A stretch of 33,424 bases of DNA from Oscillospiraceae bacterium (GCA_015064785.1 SVRM01000039.1:1-33424), one strand, 5' to 3'. Positions 7,178-15,604 are shown, counted from the first letter of the stretch. A program made the numbers and translations. Notes: generated by a model from the letters alone, not told the origin.

Positions 7178-8440
7178 ATGATAAAGCATGTTCTAAAACG
7201 GTTGACCGGCGCAGGTCTGTTTCTGGCAATCCTGTTCGCCGCGATATTCGGCGTCCGTTCCTTTCTTGATAAAACGGAAGTCGATGAAAAGTACCGGCAG
7301 TTTTTTGCGGAACCGAACAATATCGACGTCATTTTTATGGGAACAAGTCATACCTACGATGCCCTGCTGCCGCAGGAAATGTGGGCAAACCGGAGCATTC
7401 CCTCCTACAATTTCGGTCAGAGCAACTGCACGCTTCCGGTTTCCTATTATGTCCTGCAAATGCTGGATGCCTACACCGATCCGACGCTCGTTGTCGTCGA
7501 TCTGTTCAGCTTATTTGAATATGCCGGAATCGGAAACGGAAAATACCGCACCGATGCCCGCGATCAGCAGCGCGTCCAGTTTGATGCATTCCCGCTTTCG
7601 TCCGTCAAAATCGAAGCGGTCAACGACATTTTCGACGACTACGAAAACCGGATCGACTTTCTGTTCAATCTCGCCATCTACCATAACCGCTGGAGCGAGA
7701 TCAAAAAGGATAACTTCCAACCCAGAAACATTCCGCAGAAGGGAGCCGCGTTTGCGCTGGGACTGTGCGCCATGCCGGATTACCGTCCCGGTACTGCGGA
7801 AGCCATATCACCGCTGCCGCCCATCGGAGAGGATTATCTGAACCGGATGATCTCCTACTGTGAGGCACACGGCATCCGGCTGCTCTTTACCTATCTTCCG
7901 TTTGCCGCCGTGCAGGAAAACTTCAACGCCGCCGCTTCGCTGGACGCATATTTTGCCGAACACACCTGGGATCATGTTGCGTATCTGAATATGCTGGACT
8001 GCCCGGCCATCCAGTACAGCACCGATATTTATTCCGATGCCTCCCATCTGAACTATATTGGTGCCGCGGCAGTCACCGAATGGCTTGGCGCATACATTGC
8101 CGACCATTATCCGGATACGGTACACCGGGACGACGACGCCTACCGGTCATGGGATGACGATTACAGGGAATATGTGGACTATAAAATCAGCCGGTTCCGT
8201 GACGGCGCGTTATACGATAATTTACAGCTCATCTACGGAAATGACTTTACCGGTGAACTCCTGATCCGCACAGACTGTGCAGACCGGTTTGCCGCGGATA
8301 TCACATTGCAGAATCTGCTGCTCCGTCTCGGTGACCGCGTGCACCGGCAGATCACGGAGGAGCCGGAAGCACCGCCGCTGCTTCTGCGCGTGACAGACCG
8401 GCGGGACGGAACGGTCGTGTTTGAAATGCAGCTGCCATAA
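7178..8440 (+). CDS. SGNH-like (DltD/AlgX-type) membrane-anchored acyltransfer partner
   Basis: 420 residues. An N-terminal hydrophobic helix (about 9-27, LTGAGLFLAILFAAIFGV) anchors it with the bulk outside the cell. MGTSHTYDAL places a candidate nucleophile Ser at about 56, and DASHLNYIG supplies the Asp (287) and His (290) of an SGNH catalytic set. This matches the companion proteins that complete O-acylation with MBOAT partners. The AGGAG site lies 10 bases upstream of the start. The C-terminal ~90 residues look like an extra domain, not identified. It was probably in one operon with the MBOAT gene before the hairpin block intervened. Confidence 0.82.
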   Translation: MIKHVLKRLTGAGLFLAILFAAIFGVRSFLDKTEVDEKYRQFFAEPNNIDVIFMGTSHTYDALLPQEMWANRSIPSYNFGQSNCTLPVSYYVLQMLDAYTDPTLVVVDLFSLFEYAGIGNGKYRTDARDQQRVQFDAFPLSSVKIEAVNDIFDDYENRIDFLFNLAIYHNRWSEIKKDNFQPRNIPQKGAAFALGLCAMPDYRPGTAEAISPLPPIGEDYLNRMISYCEAHGIRLLFTYLPFAAVQENFNAAASLDAYFAEHTWDHVAYLNMLDCPAIQYSTDIYSDASHLNYIGAAAVTEWLGAYIADHYPDTVHRDDDAYRSWDDDYREYVDYKISRFRDGALYDNLQLIYGNDFTGELLIRTDCADRFAADITLQNLLLRLGDRVHRQITEEPEAPPLLLRVTDRRDGTVVFEMQLP

Positions 8441-8463
8441 TTTCAGACGATTTCCGAATACTG

Positions 8464-8492
8464 TTGAATTTTAGATAAAAGCATGATATAAT
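8464..8492 (+). promoter_or_regulatory. Promoter of the Nudix-GH43 operon
   Basis: TTGAAT (8464-8469), 17 bp, TATAAT (8487-8492). Confidence 0.65.
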
Positions 8493-8529
8493 GATAGTAA
8501 CATCCGACAAGGAAAGGAGACGCTCGCCA

Positions 8530-8949
8530 ATGTACTGCCATGTATTTCCGGCCGGCAGTCTGAAAACCTACAAATATGTCGTGGTTCTGTCGGAATACGG
8601 CGGATGTCTGCTGTTCAGCCGCCATGCCGCACGTACCACATGGGAAACGCAGGGCGGTCACATCGAACCCGGCGAAACACCGCTTGCGGCGGCAAAGCGC
8701 GAGCTTTACGAGGAATCGGGCGCGCTGGACTATGACATCCGCGCCGGGTTTGACTATACCGCAGGAGATGCCCACGGCCACGCAAACGGTATGGTATTCC
8801 TTGCAGAGATCCGTACCCTCGGACCAATCCCCGACAGCGAAATGGCAGAGGTGCGGTCCTTTGATACCCTGCCGGACGACGCCCATCTGACCTATCCCGG
8901 CATCACACCCGTTCTATACCGCTATGCAAAAGACTACCATCTGATATAA
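8530..8949 (+). CDS. Nudix hydrolase
   Basis: 139 residues. The Nudix box runs from G43 to G64 with E49, R57-E58 and E61-E62 in the G-x5-E-x7-RE-x2-EE-x-G pattern, so the Mg-binding catalytic helix is intact. The family cleaves nucleoside diphosphates linked to another moiety; substrate not predictable from sequence. The start ATG at 8530 has AAAGGAG ten bases upstream. Only 12 bases separate its stop from the glycosidase start, so the two are co-transcribed. Confidence 0.9.
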   Translation: MYCHVFPAGSLKTYKYVVVLSEYGGCLLFSRHAARTTWETQGGHIEPGETPLAAAKRELYEESGALDYDIRAGFDYTAGDAHGHANGMVFLAEIRTLGPIPDSEMAEVRSFDTLPDDAHLTYPGITPVLYRYAKDYHLI

Positions 8950-8961
8950 GGAGCGCTTATT

Positions 8962-9831
8962 ATGAATCCTATCGTCAACGGCTGGTACGCCGACCCTGAA
9001 GCACGTTTTTACGAAGGCAAATACTATATCTACGTCACCCGTTCCTTCACAAAATACGAGGATCAAATGAACATCGATGCCTTCTCCTCATCCGATCTGA
9101 TCCACTGGGAAAAGCATGAGGGCATCATCGATATGTCCGGCTATCCGTATGTCCATCGGGCGGTCTGGGCACCGACCATCATCGAAAAGGACGGCAAATA
9201 TTACCTGATGTTCGCCACAAACGACATCCATGCGGATGACGAGGGCGGCGGTCTGGAAATCGCAGTTTCCGACTCGCCCGCAGGTCCGTTCCGCAATCTG
9301 ATCGGCACCTCGCTGATCGGAAAAATCATCCACGGCGCACAGCCGATTGATGCGCATCTGTTCAAGGATGACGACGGCACAATTTACCTCTACTACGGCG
9401 GTTGGGGACACTGCAATATGGCGATCATGAACGAAACGATGGACGGCTTTGTCCCGTTTGAAGATGGTGAAATCTTCCGCTCGATCACGCCGGACGGCTA
9501 TGTCGAAGGTCCCTGCATGTTGAAGCGAGGCGGCGTCTATCACTTCATGTGGTCGGAGGGCGGCTGGACCAACGGTACCTATCATGTCGCATCAAGCCAT
9601 TCCGCATCGCCCACCGAAATCTGCAAAACCGGTAAAACCGTCCTGTCTTCGTCAGAAATTGCCAACGGTCCCGGTCATCACGGCTATCTGCACGTGGAAG
9701 GCACCGAGGATGACTGGCTGATTGTCTACCATCGCCGCATCATCGGCGACCTGGAAGCGGGACACCGGATGCTTTGCATCGACCGCATGACCTTCGACGG
9801 TGATGAAATCGTTCCCGTGGTCATGACCTGA
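8962..9831 (+). CDS. Glycoside hydrolase family 43-like protein
   Basis: 289 residues, no signal peptide, so probably cytoplasmic and acting on imported oligosaccharides. It has the GH43 five-bladed propeller landmarks: catalytic base Asp in NGWYADPEA (D11), the pKa-modulating Asp in PIDAHLF (D130) and the general acid Glu in VEGPCMLKR (E182). HRAVWAPTI is the usual blade motif. GH43 enzymes release arabinose or xylose from hemicellulose side chains; exact specificity cannot be read here. It follows the Nudix gene with its own GGAG site. Confidence 0.88.
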   Translation: MNPIVNGWYADPEARFYEGKYYIYVTRSFTKYEDQMNIDAFSSSDLIHWEKHEGIIDMSGYPYVHRAVWAPTIIEKDGKYYLMFATNDIHADDEGGGLEIAVSDSPAGPFRNLIGTSLIGKIIHGAQPIDAHLFKDDDGTIYLYYGGWGHCNMAIMNETMDGFVPFEDGEIFRSITPDGYVEGPCMLKRGGVYHFMWSEGGWTNGTYHVASSHSASPTEICKTGKTVLSSSEIANGPGHHGYLHVEGTEDDWLIVYHRRIIGDLEAGHRMLCIDRMTFDGDEIVPVVMT

Positions 9832-9879
9832 TTTGCCGCACCGATCCCAAATACCCAAGCATCCCGCACGCATAAAAAA

Positions 9880-9921
9880 GAAAGGAAGGCTTCCCTCCAA
9901 CGGAAAGCCACGGTAATAATA
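9880..9921 (+). promoter_or_regulatory. SD-hairpin-12 nt leader, copy A
   Basis: GAAAGGAA (9880-9887), then a hairpin 9888-9909 (GGCTTCCC with GGAAAGCC, one mismatch), then exactly 12 nt before the ATG at 9922. No other SD lies near the start. The same order and spacing occur at 23839-23879 and 32352-32390. On the minus strand the hairpin precedes a T-rich run, but no transcript from that side is expected. Confidence 0.6.
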
Positions 9922-10716
9922 ATGGATACCTATACCCCCGAACCCAACCAGACCACCGCCGAAACCGCCTCCATGCAGACGGGTACCCCGACCGGTGAAA
10001 TGCCGCCCGCAATGACTGTCGCACCGACAGACCCTGTCGTCGGTACCGGCGCGTTCTTCGGACTGGAATTCGTCTTTGCCATTCCGGTCATCGGCTTCAT
10101 CGTCGGACTCTTTCTGGCATTTCTGCCCAAGAACCGCAATCTGAAGCATTATGCAAGAGCCAAGCTGATCTGGGCAGTCATCTCGCTTCTGATCACAGCG
10201 CTCCTCTCCGCCTGCGCATATATCTTTGTACAGTCGCTCCCCGCACTCATCGCAGGCCAGCTTGATGTCGAGGAAGAGATCGTGGAACAGTTCTTTGATA
10301 ACAGCGCAAGCATTCCGGAAATCATTGAGCAGGTGGAAGACCTCGGTGCACTTGCCGGTGCGGTCGGTCAGTTAGAGGACATCGGCGAGGTCATCGGTGA
10401 CGCCGGCGCGCTTGAGGAAATCATCGAAAACGTCGGCGGTATGGAAAACGTCGAGGAGCTGATTGAGGAAATCGGCGGTATCGAGAACATCGGAAAGATC
10501 ACCGAGCAGTTCAGCAATGTCGAAAACATCGAGCAGATCGTCGATGAAGTCAGCAGCATCGAAAACATCGAGGAAGTCATTGAGGACGTCGGCGGCATCG
10601 ACAAGATTGCAGAGGTTGACAGCCTTGAGGAGGTTATGGTTCTCGCCTCCGAAATTGAAGATCCCGCAGTCAAGGAACAGGTCTGGGATATCATCCGCGC
10701 ACATCTCGGCGAATAA
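9922..10716 (+). CDS. Membrane protein with acidic 13-residue repeats
   Basis: 264 residues, family not recognised. A Thr/Pro-rich N terminus (1-42) precedes two hydrophobic segments, about 45-68 and 83-107. From 162 to 224 there is a tandem repeat of about 13 residues (for example GMENVEELIEEIG, GIENIGKITEQFS, SIENIEEVIEDVG), strongly acidic and with regular Ile/Leu/Val spacing, suggesting an extended amphipathic helical array. A partial repeat follows, then EDPAVKEQVWDIIRAHL. Topology and function are unknown. The start ATG is placed by the leader element upstream, not by a normal SD. Confidence 0.75.
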   Translation: MDTYTPEPNQTTAETASMQTGTPTGEMPPAMTVAPTDPVVGTGAFFGLEFVFAIPVIGFIVGLFLAFLPKNRNLKHYARAKLIWAVISLLITALLSACAYIFVQSLPALIAGQLDVEEEIVEQFFDNSASIPEIIEQVEDLGALAGAVGQLEDIGEVIGDAGALEEIIENVGGMENVEELIEEIGGIENIGKITEQFSNVENIEQIVDEVSSIENIEEVIEDVGGIDKIAEVDSLEEVMVLASEIEDPAVKEQVWDIIRAHLGE

Positions 10717-10756
10717 ACGACCCCCAGTACAGCGGCTGAAAACAATATACAAAACA

Positions 10757-10801
10757 GGGCTTCGGCATATCCGATCGATATGCCGAAGCCCGTCTTTTTT
10801 T
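10757..10801. terminator. Bidirectional terminator between the repeat protein and mgtE
   Basis: A 15-bp perfect stem (10757-10771 with 10777-10791), loop CGATC, followed on the plus strand by a seven-T run (10795-10801) and on the minus strand by TGTTTTG. It serves two convergent genes. Confidence 0.9.
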
Positions 10802-10808
10802 ATTTTAA

Positions 10809-12164
10809 TCAGATTCCCAGCATCAGTGATGCAATCCGGAAATACGTCAGCAGTGCCAGCGCATCGACAATCGTTGTAATAAACGGACTTGCCATAACCG
10901 CCGGGTCAAGCCGGATCCGTTTTGCGGCAATCGGCAGAAGACAGCCGACAATCTTAGCAGCAATGACAACCACAACCAGCGTAATACTGACAACACCTGC
11001 CACCGAAAGCGTCACGCGGTCGATGAACAGCAGCTTGACAAAGTTCGCCGCAGCAAGCGTTCCGCCGCAAAGCAGTGATACCCGCAGCTCCTTCCATAAC
11101 ACACGGAACCAGTCGCCGAAGTCAATCTCATCCAGCGACAGACCGCGGATGACCGTGACGGAAACCTGTCCGCCCGCATTACCGCCCGTACCCATCAGCA
11201 TCGGAATGAATGCCGTCAGCGCAACACATGCCGACAGCGCATCCTCCGCCGCTGTGATGATCTTCTGCGTGAAGGTCGAGGACAGCATCAGGAGCAGCAG
11301 CCACGGAATACGCTGCTTCCATGTTTCAAAAATACCGGTGCGCAGATATGTTTTCTCAATCGGCGTAATCGCCGCCATGATTTCCATGTCCTCGGTCGCA
11401 TCCTCGGTCAGGACGTCGATGGCGTCGTCGATGGTGACAATACCGACCAGCCGTTCCTCATTGTCGACAACGGGAAGCGCCAGAAAGTCGTACTTGTTCA
11501 GGGTCTGCGCCACTTCGACCTTGTCGTCTCCGGTCTTGCAGGAGATAACATTGCGGTCCATGATTTCACCGATGGTGCCGCTTCGCTCGGCAAGCAGCAT
11601 CTGCTGAACCGTCACAACGCCCTCCAGATGGCGGTCGGCATCAATGACGTAGCAGGTGTAGATCGTTTCCTTGTCCCAGCCGGTCGTGCGGATATGCTCA
11701 AACGCTTCGTCCAGCGTCATTTCCGCCCGCAGATCGACAAACTCAATGGTCATGATGCTTCCGGCAGAATCGGTCGGGAAGTTGAGGATTTCATTGATGT
11801 TCTGACGCATTTCCGGTGAGGAATACCGGATGATACGCCGCACGACATTCGCCGGCATCTCCTCAATGATGTCGACCGTATCGTCCAGATACAGCTCATC
11901 CAGCACGGCCTTCAGTTCTGCGTCGGAAAACGCGGAAATCAGCAGCATCTGCCGGTCAGGCTCCAGCTCGACAAAGGTTTCCGCCGCGGTGTCCTTGGGA
12001 AGCAGACGGAAGGTCAGAATGACATCCTCCATCGGAATATCCTCAAACAAAAGGGCAATGTCCGCCGGCTGCAATTCCTTGACACGGGAATATAGCTGTG
12101 CATACTTGCGCTCGGCAAGCAGGGTTTTGATCTCTTCAAAGATCAGTTCCAGTTCTTCGTTCAT
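10809..12164 (-). CDS. mgtE: MgtE-type magnesium transporter
   Basis: 451 residues with full MgtE architecture: an acidic helical N domain (about 1-125, including LQPADIALLFEDI), two CBS domains (about 135-255) and a five-helix C-terminal membrane domain containing the pore motif GTGGNAGGQ and the conserved DPAVMASPFITTIVDALAL. In known MgtE the N and CBS domains close the channel when cytoplasmic Mg is high. The start at 12164 has an AAAAGGAG site that may be occluded by an upstream segment. Transcribed from 12390-12418 with a leader of about 220 nt. Confidence 0.95.
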   Translation of the reverse strand: MNEELELIFEEIKTLLAERKYAQLYSRVKELQPADIALLFEDIPMEDVILTFRLLPKDTAAETFVELEPDRQMLLISAFSDAELKAVLDELYLDDTVDIIEEMPANVVRRIIRYSSPEMRQNINEILNFPTDSAGSIMTIEFVDLRAEMTLDEAFEHIRTTGWDKETIYTCYVIDADRHLEGVVTVQQMLLAERSGTIGEIMDRNVISCKTGDDKVEVAQTLNKYDFLALPVVDNEERLVGIVTIDDAIDVLTEDATEDMEIMAAITPIEKTYLRTGIFETWKQRIPWLLLLMLSSTFTQKIITAAEDALSACVALTAFIPMLMGTGGNAGGQVSVTVIRGLSLDEIDFGDWFRVLWKELRVSLLCGGTLAAANFVKLLFIDRVTLSVAGVVSITLVVVVIAAKIVGCLLPIAAKRIRLDPAVMASPFITTIVDALALLTYFRIASLMLGI

Positions 12165-12170
12165 TTACTT

Positions 12171-12214
12171 GGGCTCCTTTTCTCAAAAATTGGGGATGTA
12201 GCCGGAGGAGTCCC
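12171..12214 (-). promoter_or_regulatory. Possible SD-sequestering stem ahead of mgtE
   Basis: On the minus strand GGGACTCCT (12206-12214) can pair with AGGAGCCC (12171-12178), which contains the mgtE SD, leaving one bulged A. Pairing would block initiation. Whether an alternative fold competes was not computed. Confidence 0.4.
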
Positions 12215-12237
12215 GAAAAACGAGAAATGGCAGGATA

Positions 12238-12330
12238 TCACATGGCAAACCGGACAGACCGTGCAGTCCGCCGACATTCATATACATTCTGCCATCGCCC
12301 GCCGGGGGTACTTCGACTGCCGCTGTCCAT
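12238..12330 (-). CDS. Upstream ORF in the mgtE leader (30 codons)
   Basis: ATG at 12330 preceded by GAGGTGA about six bases upstream; encodes a short Arg-rich peptide (MDSGSRSTPGGRWQ...) ending before the SD-occluding segment. Leader ORFs control Mg transporters in enterobacteria (mgtL), but this peptide is not similar and no family is recognised. It could be a regulatory uORF or a chance ORF with a good ribosome site. Confidence 0.4.
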   Translation of the reverse strand: MDSGSRSTPGGRWQNVYECRRTARSVRFAM

Positions 12331-12389
12331 GGTGTTCACCTCTGCTTTTTGTTTTGATTTTGGCACAGTTTTTCTGTGCTTACCATATT

Positions 12390-12418
12390 ATTATACTCCA
12401 AAATCAAGGTTTTGTCAA
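12390..12418 (-). promoter_or_regulatory. Consensus promoter of mgtE
   Basis: TTGACA (12413-12418), 17 bp, TATAAT (12390-12395). The transcription start would be near 12383, giving a leader of about 220 nt. The 353-base gap 12165-12517 holds this leader, the promoter and the terminator of the oxidoreductase gene; no other gene is seen in it. Confidence 0.85.
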
Positions 12419-12451
12419 TTCGTTTTGTCACAAAACTTTGAAAAATTTCAC

Positions 12452-12495
12452 AAAGAAAACTGCCGCAGATTCCGATCCGGACCTTCTGCGGCAGT
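12452..12495 (-). terminator. Terminator after the FAD oxidoreductase
   Basis: An 11-bp stem ACTGCCGCAGA/TCTGCGGCAGT (12485-12495 with 12459-12469) followed on the minus strand by TTTCTTTG. Confidence 0.8.
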
Positions 12496-12517
12496 CAGTG
12501 ATGATGCAATTGATTGT

Positions 12518-13888
12518 TCAGCGCACGTCAAACGCGGCACCGCGCTCGACCATTGTATCGTGGACACGGACACCGTCAACCTCATGTGCCGTCATACCTT
12601 CCTTTGCACAGATGGCGGCGGCAATACCGGCAGCCTCACCCGTTGCACGGACGGTCGGAATGATGCGGATGGCAGCCTGGACAAAGAAGTCACAGCCGAT
12701 ACAGCGTCCCGCGACAAACAGGTTGTCCACATCGCGGACCACGAGCGAACCGAACGGAATCTCAAAGTACGGCTTTTCGTTTTCGATGCCTTCCACATGC
12801 TGATTGGTGAACTCGTCGCCGAAACCGTGGATGTCGACGGGATAGTTGGTCTGCGCAACCGCGTCATCGAACTTGGCGTAACGCTTCGCTTCCGCAATGG
12901 TCAGAATGCGGTCGGTCGCTATTTCGCGCGATTCGCGGATGCCAACCATCGACGCAAAGCCGGAAATGTACGCTTTATCAAAGCCCTTGAAGTATTTCTT
13001 ATAGAATGCAAGCTGACGCATGGCAGACTGCTTACCGGAAATCTGCGCGTTTGTCAGATCAGCGGCAGAGGTACCGTCCACGCGGTCAAAAATTTCGGGA
13101 CAGTTGCAGGCCAGCGTGTCTGGACGGTTGGGCAGGGTGAACACCTGCCAGTATGCAAGGTCCTCGGGAATCAAATCGCCCGCGTCACGTGCTTCTGCCA
13201 TGATGCGTTCGACGGAGGTACGCGGATTCTGTGTCGTGCACGCCGCATAACAGCCGCCGTCCCAGTAGGAAATCGAATCGGGTGCCGTTTCGTGGAACGC
13301 CTGCATATCAACCCCGGAAACCATATAACGCAGGGAAATCGGCTGATTCTTACCGGTCTTGGGATTGCCCTTGGTATAGGCGGCGCCTGCCATCACAGAC
13401 AGATCGCCATCCCCGGTGCAGTCGATGAAGGTCTTGCCCTCGATGACATGCACCCCGGATTTGTCCGAGACAAAAACGCCCGTAATCCGGTTTCCTTCTT
13501 TGACCACTTCAATGAGATCGGTATACAGATACAGCGCCACACCTGCCTCTATCGCCATCTCCTCCAGCACAACGGGAAGCAGAATCGGATCATAGTAGCG
13601 GGACACGCCGCGCTGTACCATCGCACCGCGTTCCGCAGCACGGCGGTCCAGTGCGGTCACGATATAGGAGTTCATCGGTGCGCCGTCGACATGCGTGCTC
13701 ATCGTCGGTGTAACAAGTGCGCCGGTGGACGAGCCGCCGAGTGCGCCGAACTGTTCGATGATTGCTGCGGATGCGCCTTCGTTTGCCGCCGCAATCGCCG
13801 CTATGACACCGGCAGTACCGCCGCCGACAACAACAACGTCATATGCTGCGAGCACATCGCAGGATTTCTGTAAGGTATAATTCTTCAT
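12518..13888 (-). CDS. FAD-dependent oxidoreductase (FAD_oxidored family)
   Basis: 456 residues from the ATG at 13888, which has AAGGA about 10 bases upstream; an earlier in-frame ATG (13906) lies inside the upstream gene. The N-terminal dinucleotide fold is YDVVVVGGGTAGVIAAIAAA, followed by GGSSTGAL. A C-terminal LFVAGRCIGCDFFVQAAIRI segment closes the FAD site, as in the FAD-dependent oxidoreductases often found with glycan-use genes. The substrate is unknown. Only two bases separate it from the esterase fusion gene, so the two form an operon. Confidence 0.88.
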   Translation of the reverse strand: MKNYTLQKSCDVLAAYDVVVVGGGTAGVIAAIAAANEGASAAIIEQFGALGGSSTGALVTPTMSTHVDGAPMNSYIVTALDRRAAERGAMVQRGVSRYYDPILLPVVLEEMAIEAGVALYLYTDLIEVVKEGNRITGVFVSDKSGVHVIEGKTFIDCTGDGDLSVMAGAAYTKGNPKTGKNQPISLRYMVSGVDMQAFHETAPDSISYWDGGCYAACTTQNPRTSVERIMAEARDAGDLIPEDLAYWQVFTLPNRPDTLACNCPEIFDRVDGTSAADLTNAQISGKQSAMRQLAFYKKYFKGFDKAYISGFASMVGIRESREIATDRILTIAEAKRYAKFDDAVAQTNYPVDIHGFGDEFTNQHVEGIENEKPYFEIPFGSLVVRDVDNLFVAGRCIGCDFFVQAAIRIIPTVRATGEAAGIAAAICAKEGMTAHEVDGVRVHDTMVERGAAFDVR

Positions 13889-13890
13889 AA

Positions 13891-15543
13891 TCACATATCC
13901 TTCCATTTCAGATTGAGATAACGGATGTATGCGCGCCAGTCCTCACGGGACAGCGCATGTCCCCATCCGCGCAGATGATAACCGATATTGCCTCCGGTAA
14001 AATGGTCACCGGGCTCCGGCATCCGGTCGGGACAGACCAATCCCGGAACACCGAGCAGCTCCCATGCAGCGGACGCATGCAGGGCAGTCAGAAACTCCGA
14101 CTGCGGGTCAGCGCCGCGATCCGTTTCGGCAGAGCCGACACACAGCAGCCGCGGTGCGATCATCGCAAGCAGAAAGCTCTGGTCATACGGCTTTTCGTCC
14201 TCAAGGTCACCCGTAAATTGCTTGAAATTCTCGCAGTACCAGTCCCAGCTTCCGACGCGCAGGAAATCTGTCACACGCTCACCCGAGCCGTGCCTGGACG
14301 ATGCGGCACCGCCGTAACCGGAATTGTTGGATATGACCGCTGCAAACCGTTCGTCCAGCGCACCGCACCACAGTGCCGTTTTGCCGAGTCGGGAATGTCC
14401 GATGACTGCCACATGCGCCGTATCCATATCTTGGCGTTCTGCGCACAGATAATCCATCACTCGGCTGGCACCGTATGCCCACATGCCGATTTTTCCCCAT
14501 TCCGTCGGTGTCCGATCTGCGGTTGTACCGAAATGCTTTGCGATGCCGTCGGAGTAATCGCCGTGCAGATTGTCGTTGACCAGATCGCGGTAGACCACCA
14601 CGGCAAGCGCATAACCTGCATCCGTGATTTCCTCGACAGGAATATACCGGTCGGGATATGCACGGAATGCCAGATGCAGAAACACCGGCGGACGCGCCTC
14701 GGTCTTCGGCACGAACAGAGTCACAGGAAATGTCATCATTCCGTGAACCGTCGTGAAGGATATGTTGATTTCTTCGATGCTGACCTTACCGCCGAAGCCG
14801 TTTTGATCCGTGTGTATCGTTTCACCCTTGACTGTAACCGGTGTATCCTGCATCACGCCATAGGAATACTGCTCCAGAAGCTGCCGCATTTCATCTCTGC
14901 GCGCCTGCCATATCTGTGCAGTGACCGGTGTCCCATCCGCAAATGTTGTCACCGGCAGATAGCCGCGCCGGGCAAGCATCTCATCGAGTGCCTGATGATG
15001 TCCGGCAGAACGGTGTTCCCGGAATTCCTCACGGAGGATGGCATAGCACAGTCTGTCATGCATCACCCCGCCCAGATATACCGCACGGCGTTCCCTGCCC
15101 TCCGGAACAAAGCCGCACTTTTCCAATGACTTTCTCGCACCGATGTTGATATCCAGTGTGTTTGCGGTAATGCGCTCCATACCGAGATGGTCAAAGCCGT
15201 ATGCAAGCATCAGCCGCACCGCTTCCTGTCCGTATCCCTGTCCGCGGTTTTCCAGCTTCGCCATCCCCATACCGATCGAACAGCAGCGGTTGACGCGGTC
15301 AATATCCTGCAGGGCAATGTCACCGATCACACTGCCGTCCTGCTTGAAAATGCCGAGCCGAACGTGTCTGTCGCCCTGCAGACGCTGGATCTCATTGTAC
15401 CAGTCAAACGCCTTCTCCGGCGCATGTCCGATGCGGAGTTCCTCCGCCGGACAGGCAAAATCGTACTCAAAATCTTCCCACAGCGCAAAGCAGTCCTCGC
15501 GCATGAGCGTGGCAAGATAAATTCTGTCTCCCTGTAATTTCAT
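13891..15543 (-). CDS. GNAT acetyltransferase fused to CE15-like esterase
   Basis: One uninterrupted frame of 550 residues. The first ~180 residues form a RimJ-type GNAT domain (MKLQGDRIYLATL, acetyl-CoA loop RGQGYGQ at about 100-106, SLEKCGF). From about 183 the sequence becomes an alpha/beta hydrolase beginning ALDEMLARRGYLP, with nucleophile motif GHSRLGK at 382-388 (Ser 384), NNSGYGGAASSRHG, and a late His in EPGDHFT. The GxSRxGK motif and context match bacterial CE15 glucuronoyl-esterase-like enzymes. No signal peptide is seen. The start is ATG 15543 or 15546; neither has a clear SD. A GTG at 15606 would fall inside the preceding terminator. Confidence 0.82.
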   Translation of the reverse strand: MKLQGDRIYLATLMREDCFALWEDFEYDFACPAEELRIGHAPEKAFDWYNEIQRLQGDRHVRLGIFKQDGSVIGDIALQDIDRVNRCCSIGMGMAKLENRGQGYGQEAVRLMLAYGFDHLGMERITANTLDINIGARKSLEKCGFVPEGRERRAVYLGGVMHDRLCYAILREEFREHRSAGHHQALDEMLARRGYLPVTTFADGTPVTAQIWQARRDEMRQLLEQYSYGVMQDTPVTVKGETIHTDQNGFGGKVSIEEINISFTTVHGMMTFPVTLFVPKTEARPPVFLHLAFRAYPDRYIPVEEITDAGYALAVVVYRDLVNDNLHGDYSDGIAKHFGTTADRTPTEWGKIGMWAYGASRVMDYLCAERQDMDTAHVAVIGHSRLGKTALWCGALDERFAAVISNNSGYGGAASSRHGSGERVTDFLRVGSWDWYCENFKQFTGDLEDEKPYDQSFLLAMIAPRLLCVGSAETDRGADPQSEFLTALHASAAWELLGVPGLVCPDRMPEPGDHFTGGNIGYHLRGWGHALSREDWRAYIRYLNLKWKDM

Positions 15544-15555
15544 CATATCTGTCGG

Positions 15556-15604
15556 AAAAAGGGGGTACACCCCCGAAGCAGAGCGCCCGGACAGGATGTA
15601 CCCC
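15556..15604 (-). terminator. Terminator or attenuating hairpin between the solute-binding gene and the esterase fusion
   Basis: GGGGTACA (15597-15604) pairs with TGTACCCC (15562-15569), inner CC/GG pairs extend it, and CTTTTT follows on the minus strand. It probably reduces, rather than blocks, expression of the downstream genes, since no separate promoter was found for them. Confidence 0.55.

Noticed and set aside
12165-12389. M-box magnesium riboswitch ahead of mgtE
   Set aside because: The characteristic TTAGGTGAGGCTCC-type block is absent; only a partial AGGTGA match occurs, which serves as the uORF SD. A covariance search would be needed to exclude a divergent member.
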